A stretch of 26,943 nt of DNA. It comes from Loktanella sp. UBA3435 (GTDB lineage Bacteria > Pseudomonadota > Alphaproteobacteria > Rhodobacterales > Rhodobacteraceae). The stretch lies in assembly GCA_002378665.1 (NCBI GenBank), contig DFSO01000045.1, forward strand, positions 16,561 through 43,503, written 5' to 3'. The translations under genes and the position numbers were made by a program. Positions within the stretch are counted from its first letter, which is position 1. Each line of letters begins with the position of its first letter. The notes under the pieces were generated by a model. The model saw nothing but the letters and a program-made list of their open reading frames with translations. It was not told the DNA's origin and did not search any database. This document shows, one piece after another, positions 6,493 to 12,314 of the stretch.

Positions 6493-8847
6493 ATGCTTTT
6501 CGGATTAGATGGCGTCGAAATAGGCCTCGTAATCGTCTTCCTCACGCTCTTTGCTGGGATTTTGTCGGGGTTTCCTGTCGCTTTTGCGATTTCGGGCTCT
6601 GCGGTAATTTCATTCGCGATTATCGCGGCATTGGACAGCTCTGGTATGTTGATCCATATGGCGGTCGACACGGATTCTGCCGCGTTTCAGGAGTTAATTG
6701 ATCAGGGCGTTCGGCCTGATGTGATCTCGCACTTCAGGTATCCTGAGCTGCCGCGTCTTGCGGAATCCTTGTTCCCTCAGGGCTGGGAATATGCACTGGA
6801 CCGCAACATCGGTTTCCTTGTGAACCGGATGAACGAGCGGGTTCTGGCAGGGCAGTCGATTGAAACGCTGTTGGCCGTTCTGATGTTCGTCATGATGGGG
6901 ATCGTACTTGAGCGGTCCAAAATCGCGGATGAATTGCTGACAACGATGGCCAAGGTCTTTGGACCATTGCCAGGTGGTTTGGCGGTTTCGATTGTGATCG
7001 TGGGTGCATTCCTTGCGGCCTCGACAGGGATCGTAGGTGCGACGGTTGTGACCATGGGGCTGTTGGCGCTGCCAACAATGCTTAAGAACGGGTATTCGCC
7101 TGAGCTTTCAACAGGTGTGATCGCGGCCTCTGGCACATTGGGTCAGATTATTCCGCCGTCGATTGTTATTGTTCTCTTAGGGACGTTAGCGGGGGATTTG
7201 TATTCGGCCGCACAAGAGGACCGTGCAAAGCTTGCGGGCTGTAACGATGCGTTGACCTATTTGGGTGAGGCGGCGGTGTTGTCGGTGGGCACGTTGTTCC
7301 AAGCGGCCCTTTTACCCGGGATCTTGCTGGCCTTCCTTTATGCTGCCTATGCATTTGGTTATGCGCTTTTGAACCCGTCCAAGGCACCAGCGGTGTCGAT
7401 GGGCACAAGCAACAATGGCGAAGTCATTACACGCAACGAGGGCCTTGTGTGGATCTTGGGCGTGCCTGTTGGTCTGGTGGCATTGCTGATCGTGTTGATG
7501 CAGTTTGGTGCAGTTGGCAGCCAGTCGGTCATCGTTGATACCTTCACTGACTCTGGTAAAAGCGCAAGTTTGCGGACGAACGTTGACGAAGAATGCGCGG
7601 TTTCGATGCAGGCTTTGCACGGCGAAGAAAAATGGGCGCAAGCCTTGGCCGAGCAGGCAGTGATTAACTCTGCTGGCGGGCTAGAGGAGACACGTGAACT
7701 TGGCGAGGAAGAGCGGCTTGCGCTGATCCAAGACAAGATCGCCGCTGCGCCAAAGATCGGCACCGGCATTGCAACGCTCGCGCTTTTGATGGGGCTTGCC
7801 CTTGCGATGGCCCGTGGTGTTGCACCAAGCGCGGATCACCGTCCTTTGCTGATTGGTGTCATGGGCGTCTTGTTGATGCTGGCTGTTGATGTGCTGTTTA
7901 TCAGTGCTGTCACGACGCCCGGGATCACGTTTGTCTTTATCCTGATCCCGTTGATCATTGCAGGTATTGGTCTAAAGGCCGCGGCTGGAATGCTGGCGCG
8001 CAATGAAATCCTGCGGGTCGTTTTCCCGCCATTGGTTTTGATTATCGCGGTTCTTGGCTCGATCATGGGCGGGATTACAAACCCAACACCTGCGGCGGCT
8101 TTGGGCGCTGGTGGTGCAATTTTGCTGGCGGCATATCGTAGGCTGAAAGACGAGCGCCGCTCTGGCAATATGGTGCTTTGGACGGCAGCGTCGATTGGTG
8201 TCATGCTTTTGATCGGTATGAACTTTGACATGCGCATGGGCCAAGAGGTCGTTCTTTTCGAGAACCGCATTGCTTTCCTTGCGGCTTTTGCGACTTTCTT
8301 GTTCAGCATGTTTGGTTTGCTCTGGGCCTGCTGGGTTTTGATGGCGGGGGGCGTTTTGGCGCCTGTTGTCCGAGAGACCGCAAAAGTGACCTCGATGGTC
8401 TTTACAATTCTGATCGGTTCGCAGTTGCTGAACCTTGTGCTGATCTCGTTTGGTGGCGAGCATTATATCCAGCAGTTCTTGCGCTCGTTTGACAACGAAT
8501 GGAAGGTGTTCTTGCTGGTCATGCTGGTGCTGTTCGTGCTGGGTTTTGTTCTCGACTTCCTTGAGATCATCTACATCGTGATCCCGATTGTTGGACCCGT
8601 TATTTATGGTGGTACGTTCGATCCCAAGTGGGTGACGATCATGATTGCGGTGAACTTGCAGACCTCGTTCCTGACGCCGCCCTTTGGTTTCGCGCTGTTC
8701 TATCTGCGCGGCGTGGCGCCCAAGGAAATCACAACGGGTCAGATTTACCGCGGTGTGATGCCGTTCATTTTGATCCAAGTCGGTGGCTTGCTTCTCTTGG
8801 CGATGTTCCCCAGATTTGTGACAATCTTGCCAAGCCTGCTGAACTAA
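6493..8847 (+). CDS. dctM: TRAP transporter large permease subunit DctM, long form with soluble insertions
   Basis: Large membrane subunit that forms the transport path of the TRAP system, driven by a sodium or proton gradient. It has 784 residues against about 430 for a standard DctM. Extra length comes from a hydrophilic segment near residues 52-120 and another near residues 340-420, plus extra hydrophobic stretches between about 420 and 520 and near 570. Core DctM motifs are intact: LAASTGIVGATVVTMGLLALP around 174-194, and SGTLGQIIPPSIVIVLLG around 213-230. The C-terminal part has FLEIIYIVIPIVGP and LQTSFLTPPFGFALFYLRG. The form matches the mannitol/chloroaromatic-type TRAP permeases. The gene ends shortly before a strong terminator. 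Confidence 0.93.
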   Translation: MLFGLDGVEIGLVIVFLTLFAGILSGFPVAFAISGSAVISFAIIAALDSSGMLIHMAVDTDSAAFQELIDQGVRPDVISHFRYPELPRLAESLFPQGWEYALDRNIGFLVNRMNERVLAGQSIETLLAVLMFVMMGIVLERSKIADELLTTMAKVFGPLPGGLAVSIVIVGAFLAASTGIVGATVVTMGLLALPTMLKNGYSPELSTGVIAASGTLGQIIPPSIVIVLLGTLAGDLYSAAQEDRAKLAGCNDALTYLGEAAVLSVGTLFQAALLPGILLAFLYAAYAFGYALLNPSKAPAVSMGTSNNGEVITRNEGLVWILGVPVGLVALLIVLMQFGAVGSQSVIVDTFTDSGKSASLRTNVDEECAVSMQALHGEEKWAQALAEQAVINSAGGLEETRELGEEERLALIQDKIAAAPKIGTGIATLALLMGLALAMARGVAPSADHRPLLIGVMGVLLMLAVDVLFISAVTTPGITFVFILIPLIIAGIGLKAAAGMLARNEILRVVFPPLVLIIAVLGSIMGGITNPTPAAALGAGGAILLAAYRRLKDERRSGNMVLWTAASIGVMLLIGMNFDMRMGQEVVLFENRIAFLAAFATFLFSMFGLLWACWVLMAGGVLAPVVRETAKVTSMVFTILIGSQLLNLVLISFGGEHYIQQFLRSFDNEWKVFLLVMLVLFVLGFVLDFLEIIYIVIPIVGPVIYGGTFDPKWVTIMIAVNLQTSFLTPPFGFALFYLRGVAPKEITTGQIYRGVMPFILIQVGGLLLLAMFPRFVTILPSLLN

Positions 8848-8867
8848 ATCAGCACTATATAAAAGCG

Positions 8868-8895
8868 AAAGGGCAGCTTATTAGCTGCCCTTTTT
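8868..8895. terminator. Bidirectional rho-independent terminator, dctM / bpt
   Basis: AAAGGGCAGCT (8868-8878) and AGCTGCCCTTT (8883-8893) form a perfect 11-bp stem with loop TATT. TTTTT follows on the plus strand and a T-rich stretch (CTTTCGCTTTT) on the minus strand. It sits between convergent stop codons and can end both transcripts. Confidence 0.9.
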
Positions 8896-8900
8896 GCGTT

Positions 8901-9710
8901 TTAGCTGCGACTTGTGGGGAGATTGATCTTAGCCACTTGCTCCGCAATCGGCGTCGATGTGAGCGGGTTAAGGCTTGCGTCATGGCTTTCTGGATCGCCA
9001 ATCGGTGACCATGCGCCGTCCGTATAAACCTCGACACCTGCGAATTTCGCTTTGTAGCTCATCTTAGGGCTGCCGGGCACCCAATAGCCCAAATAGACGT
9101 AAGGCAGGCCAAGTTCGCGCGCGATGGCGATGTGATCAAGGATGATGTGCGTGCCAAGGCTATTGTGCGCCAAAGCCGGGTCAAAGAAGGAATAGACCAG
9201 CGAGAGCCCGTCATCGAGCACATCGGTCAGGCAAGCGGCGGCGAGGGTGCCGTCTGGGGCCTTATATTCAATAAGCCGCGTTTTGATGGGTGTTTCCTCG
9301 ACCATCGCGGCAAACTCGAACATGTCCATATCGGCCATGCCACCCGTCGCGTGTCGTCCGCCAAGGTAGGTGCGGAACAGGTCGTATTGTTCTTCCGAAG
9401 CCCAAGGCGAGGTCGCCCGCCGTGTCAGATAGGCGTTGCGTTTCATGACCCGTTTTTGGCTGCGCGTGGGCGAGAAATCCGCGATCTTGATCCGCGCGGA
9501 CATACAGGCCGAACATGCGGCGCAAGAGGGGCGGTAGAGCACGTTTTGCGAGCGACGGAAGCCTTGTTTGGAGAGGCTATTGTTGAGCTTATCTGCGGCG
9601 TCACCTTGCAGGGCAGTGAATAGCTTTCGCTCCATCCTGCCCTCAAGGTAAGGGCAGGGTTGTGGCGCTGTCACATAAAATTGTGGCGCGATAGGAAGCG
9701 AGTGGCGCAT
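8901..9710 (-). CDS. bpt: Aspartate/glutamate leucyltransferase (bacterial N-end rule)
   Basis: Transfers leucine from leucyl-tRNA to proteins with N-terminal Asp or Glu, marking them for ClpS/ClpAP degradation in the cytoplasm. The N-terminus has the typical CPYLEGRMERKLFTAL with Cys19, then YRPSCAACSACMSARI with three Cys at 63, 66 and 69, a signature of the ATE family. The C-terminal GNAT-like part contains VYSFFDP, LGTHIILDHI and YLGYWVPGSPKMSYKAKF. The length of 269 residues is somewhat longer than many members. The ribosome site is weak (GGAACC). It follows the RDD gene on the same strand, with a possible terminator between them, and converges on the TRAP operon. Confidence 0.93.
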   Translation of the reverse strand: MRHSLPIAPQFYVTAPQPCPYLEGRMERKLFTALQGDAADKLNNSLSKQGFRRSQNVLYRPSCAACSACMSARIKIADFSPTRSQKRVMKRNAYLTRRATSPWASEEQYDLFRTYLGGRHATGGMADMDMFEFAAMVEETPIKTRLIEYKAPDGTLAAACLTDVLDDGLSLVYSFFDPALAHNSLGTHIILDHIAIARELGLPYVYLGYWVPGSPKMSYKAKFAGVEVYTDGAWSPIGDPESHDASLNPLTSTPIAEQVAKINLPTSRS

Positions 9711-9754
9711 GAAGTGGTTCCGATTAAGTTAATAGAAACCTAGCAAGCGCACCC

Positions 9755-9784
9755 TTAAAAACAAGCCCCCCATTTTGGAGGAGG
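9755..9784 (-). terminator. Possible terminator after the RDD gene
   Basis: On the minus strand, directly after the stop codon, CCTCC pairs with GGGGG (one G-U) around an AAAAT loop, followed by CTTGTTTTT. The stem is short, so this is a modest candidate for separating the RDD gene from bpt. Confidence 0.4.
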
Positions 9785-10222
9785 TTAATCGACGGGTTTA
9801 TTGATGGCCGTTGTGCCTAGAAGATGGTCCGTTAACCCTTGCTTGCGATCCGAGAGGAGCATCATCAGCACAGACACAAGCTGTAGCGGGGCCATTGCCA
9901 TAGAAAAGGAATAGCCTGCTGTATGCATAAGTGCGGATTGGGAATCTAGGCGCAGACCATCGTGGTCACGCAACTCGATCCCCATCAGGCGCATACCCCA
10001 CGTTGAGGATTTGCTCGCGATTGTGAACCAGCGGTAAATAAAGCCGACCACGAGCATCAGGAACGGAAAGAATAATAGGGCGGTGAAGACGGTAAAGGGC
10101 ACAATGATGACGCAAAGGATGCCGACGAGAACCACGTCGAAGACCCAAGCGGCAGCACGTTTGGCGAGGACGCCAGTATAGAATTGCGGCTTTGTTAAAG
10201 GATCTGGCAGGCCGAGATGCAT
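9785..10222 (-). CDS. RDD family membrane protein
   Basis: Small integral membrane protein of the RDD family (145 residues). The name-giving pattern is seen in KRAAAWVFDVVL, with Arg22 and Asp29, and the C-terminal family motif appears as KQGLTDHLLGTTAI. Hydrophobic segments lie near residues 25-45, 46-66 and 100-122. RDD proteins are mostly uncharacterised and some are linked to ion transport, so no specific role is claimed. It lies 57 bases after the DUF2852 gene on the same strand, with a stem-loop between them. Confidence 0.88.
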   Translation of the reverse strand: MHLGLPDPLTKPQFYTGVLAKRAAAWVFDVVLVGILCVIIVPFTVFTALLFFPFLMLVVGFIYRWFTIASKSSTWGMRLMGIELRDHDGLRLDSQSALMHTAGYSFSMAMAPLQLVSVLMMLLSDRKQGLTDHLLGTTAINKPVD

Positions 10223-10246
10223 GGCTGTGACTTTCTAAGAGGGGGA

Positions 10247-10270
10247 GGGCGGCCCGCGATGGGGCCACCC
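10247..10270 (-). promoter_or_regulatory. Intercistronic stem-loop, DUF2852 / RDD genes
   Basis: GGGCGGCCC and GGGCCACCC pair over nine positions with one mismatch around a six-base loop, ten bases after the DUF2852 stop codon. No T tract follows on the minus strand. It could protect the upstream mRNA or cause partial termination. Confidence 0.4.
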
Positions 10271-10279
10271 TGTAAGGTA

Positions 10280-10723
10280 TTAAGCTGGTTCGTTCTCTGC
10301 GTCGTCTTTTGCCTTTGGGGCATCAGACGCGCGGTCGTCCATAAACTGGTCGAACTGTGCCTTGTCTTTGGCGTCACGCAGGCGCGTCAGGAAGGCTTCA
10401 AAGTTGGATTGCTCTTCCTCCAAGCGACGGAGTGTTTCTGCTTTATAGGCGTCAAAGGCAGAATTGCCAGAGGAGAGTCCCATGTGACGGGCGGCGTGGC
10501 GGCGGCTTTGGCCGCAAGATTTGCTAAACATACGTTTGCTCCAGATCATATAAGCGAGAAGGGCGAGGCCAATTGGCCAGAAGAAGATTAGACCGAGGAC
10601 CATTGCGGCGATCCAAGCGCCTTTGCCGCGCGCGTCAAGCCAGCCTTCCGCACGGGCGAAAAAGCCGGGGCGATGATCGGCAAAGGTCATCGATGACGAA
10701 GGGGTTGCTGAGGCGGTGTTCAT
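10280..10723 (-). CDS. DUF2852 domain membrane protein
   Basis: Protein of 147 residues, recognised as DUF2852 from GWLDARGKGAWIAAMVLG and the following FFWPIGLALLAYMIWSKRM, a hydrophobic hairpin near residues 38-62. The rest is cytoplasm-like: a Ser/Arg/His-rich linker and a charged helix (about residues 85-125) of probable coiled coil with many Glu and Arg. The tail is acidic. The family is common in alphaproteobacteria and has no established function. AAGGAG lies seven bases before the ATG. Its upstream region carries two copies of a 17-bp inverted repeat (10754-10828), so it is probably controlled by a dedicated repressor or activator. Confidence 0.88.
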   Translation of the reverse strand: MNTASATPSSSMTFADHRPGFFARAEGWLDARGKGAWIAAMVLGLIFFWPIGLALLAYMIWSKRMFSKSCGQSRRHAARHMGLSSGNSAFDAYKAETLRRLEEEQSNFEAFLTRLRDAKDKAQFDQFMDDRASDAPKAKDDAENEPA

Positions 10724-10753
10724 TTTGGGCTCCTTGGTTTCTGTGTTTATCTA

Positions 10754-10828
10754 TGTGAATGCTTTTCACATTACAGATATTGGAGCGAACAACGGTTTAC
10801 ACAAGCCCTAATGTAAATGTTTTTTACA
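10754..10828. promoter_or_regulatory. Two copies of an operator-like inverted repeat upstream of DUF2852
   Basis: TGTGAATGCTTTTCACA at 10754-10770 and TGTAAATGTTTTTTACA at 10812-10828 follow one pattern, TGTnAATGnTTTTnACA, with both arms varying together so that symmetry is kept (G/C in one, A/T in the other). The starts are 58 bases apart. The second copy extends to an 8-bp perfect repeat GTAAATGT/ACATTTAC. Compensated variation in arms is what a dimeric regulator site would show. The regulator is not in the window. Confidence 0.6.
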
Positions 10829-10888
10829 TTTACTTTTTTTAAATAACTAAATCAGTTACTTGCGGGTTGGTGGTTCTTTAAGGGCCCA

Positions 10889-10909
10889 TTATTTCATAGC
10901 CCGAAATAA
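10889..10909. repeat. Inverted repeat downstream of the SGNH hydrolase
   Basis: TTATTTC and GAAATAA form a perfect 7-bp repeat around ATAGCCC. It is about 50 bases past the hydrolase stop codon. There is no T run on either side, so it is not a standard terminator; it could be an RNA 3'-end structure or a binding site. Confidence 0.35.
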
Positions 10910-10961
10910 GCTGCGCTGCGCTGTAATTGGGCGAATAATGCCATTTTTGGGCGCCTCGGAA

Positions 10962-11582
10962 CTACTCACTCGAAACAGTTCGGCACGTTCCGCCTGTGGT
11001 TTTGGTCAGAAATGCCGATATCTCGGATGACCAAAGCTGATATCCTTCGAAGGTCAGGTGAATGCCATCATAAGAATGTTCGAGTGGGTACCCAAGCACA
11101 TCACTTAGGTTTAGGAATTCTGCGCCTCGTTGTTGGGCCAATGTTTTGAGGGCGTCATTGAACTTCTCAATTTCCAAATCGGCTCGACCGACGACTGAGG
11201 TAACGATCACCTTTCTGCCGTGCCATGCCACCAAGATGTCATCATAGTCTTTGATGATTTCTTGAACATCGCGCCCTTGGAGCAGGTCGTTTATGCCCAA
11301 CATCACAAAAATCGGTGCATCCTCTGGAATAACGTCTGACCGCAACTTTGCCGATTTTACCGTTTCTCTTCCAATGCCACGATTGGCGATTTTGCAATCG
11401 AGGAGCTCAGACCAGCGCCCATGATCGGTCAGGCTGTCCCCGAACAAAATCAGGTCGAACCGATTTTGCGAGGCGAATTGTGTCGTTCGCGGAGAAATCA
11501 CGATTTCGGGGGGGGGTAATTTTTCCAATAATCGGACGGGAGAATACCCCCGCCATAAAAAATGAAACGGCGCAAAAAGCAA
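10962..11582 (-). CDS. SGNH/GDSL-family hydrolase (5' end probably frameshifted)
   Basis: Esterase- or acylhydrolase-like protein of the SGNH family. Blocks in order: LILFGDSLTDHG with nucleophile Ser50, NRGIGRETV (block II, Gly), MLGINDLL with Asn98, and YDGIHLTFEGY with Asp172 and His175, so the catalytic set is complete. The open frame begins at 11582, but its first 22 residues are not hydrolase-like. The preceding frame (11628 to the C9 run at 11508-11516) encodes a fitting N-terminal signal anchor. Removing one C joins them into a 221-residue exported protein. So the gene is either phase-variable, disrupted, or affected by a sequencing indel. It stands alone between two noncoding stretches. 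Substrate unknown. Confidence 0.8.
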   Translation of the reverse strand: MLFAPFHFLWRGYSPVRLLEKLPPPEIVISPRTTQFASQNRFDLILFGDSLTDHGRWSELLDCKIANRGIGRETVKSAKLRSDVIPEDAPIFVMLGINDLLQGRDVQEIIKDYDDILVAWHGRKVIVTSVVGRADLEIEKFNDALKTLAQQRGAEFLNLSDVLGYPLEHSYDGIHLTFEGYQLWSSEISAFLTKTTGGTCRTVSSE

Positions 11583-11628
11583 ACAGTATCCGCAAGTTAT
11601 GTCTCCAAAGCAGGTAGGGTAAATTCAT
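11508..11628 (-). other. Out-of-frame N-terminal part of the SGNH hydrolase with a C9 tract
   Basis: Starting at the ATG at 11628 the minus strand encodes MNLPYLLWRHNLRILFAF and then CAVSFFMAGVFSRPIIGK, a positively charged start followed by a hydrophobic segment, as in a signal peptide or anchor. It then reads ITPP into nine C (nine G at 11508-11516 on the plus strand). With eight C it would continue EIVISPRTTQFASQNR into the hydrolase domain. The frame can also be extended up to an ATG at 11724, but those residues look unlike a signal peptide. Confidence 0.6.
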
Positions 11629-11763
11629 TTTAACTAATTGTTGTCGGATACCAGAACGGTTTTCAGTTCGCCATCTAATATGAGCCTCCAAGGCGGCCAA
11701 AGACGAGCCAGTCCGCGTGATCATGGATGATGGTTACCTATAAACGCTTTTAATTGTCGATTG

Positions 11764-12234
11764 TTATGTCGTGAAATCAGAGATTTGCGCATTAGAAATC
11801 TTTAAAAGTTCAGTTGGATCAATGCCAAAGATATGCCGTGGTGTGCCTGCTGCGGCGTAAACGATGCCGAAATCGCTTAGGCGCGTGTCCATAAATGACG
11901 TGATCGGGGAGAGGTGCCCAACGGGGGGGATGCCGCCGATGGCGAAGCCGGTTTTCTCGCGCACCACACCGGGATGCGCCCGCCCAAGCGCCTCACCTGT
12001 CAGGATCGCGGCTTTTGCCTCACAGACCTGATTGCCGCCCGCGGTGATGAATAGGTAAAGGTCGCCTGTGGTTTCGCCTGCGAAGATGATCGACTTTGCG
12101 ATTTGGTCGATGTCGCAGCTTGCGGCGTCTGCCGCTTGCGCCGCTGTGCGGGTTTCGGCGGGCATTTCCATCGCGAGGGCCGCGCAGTTTGCGGCCTTGA
12201 GGGCATCCATGACGCGATCGATACTTTTGCTCAT
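11764..12234 (-). CDS. YbaK/EbsC family aminoacyl-tRNA deacylase-like protein
   Basis: Cytoplasmic protein of 156 residues from the YbaK/ProX editing family, whose members hydrolyse mischarged tRNA such as Cys- or Ala-tRNA(Pro). Family features are AKSIIFAGE with the conserved Lys47, and GFAIGGIPPVGH at about residues 96-107, the loop that shapes the substrate pocket. Sequence alone does not say which mischarged tRNA is used. AAGGA lies seven bases before the ATG. It is divergent from glnE, with 80 bases between the starts. Confidence 0.9.
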   Translation of the reverse strand: MSKSIDRVMDALKAANCAALAMEMPAETRTAAQAADAASCDIDQIAKSIIFAGETTGDLYLFITAGGNQVCEAKAAILTGEALGRAHPGVVREKTGFAIGGIPPVGHLSPITSFMDTRLSDFGIVYAAAGTPRHIFGIDPTELLKISNAQISDFTT

Positions 12235-12250
12235 GTTCCATCCTTTTTGT

Positions 12251-12265
12251 TAAAGTGTAACTTTA
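12251..12265. promoter_or_regulatory. Palindrome in the ybaK-like / glnE divergent region
   Basis: TAAAGTGTAACTTTA is a perfect 6-3-6 inverted repeat, 17 bases before the YbaK-like start and 50 bases before glnE. It could be an operator for either gene. On the minus strand it also contains a TAAAGT that might act as a -10 element. No regulator is assigned. Confidence 0.35.
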
Positions 12266-12314
12266 CGAGCGATTGGCCAATTGACCAGACCGCACCTTAT
12301 GCCATTGTCACCCC

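Noticed and set aside
7972..8778. Minus-strand open frame of 268 codons inside dctM
   Set aside because: It is antisense to conserved DctM sequence and very rich in Gln, His and Arg, with no domain.
10754..10828. Light-regulated PpsR/CrtJ sites (TGT-N12-ACA)
   Set aside because: The spacing here is eleven bases rather than twelve, the sequence inside does not match, and no photosynthesis gene is near.
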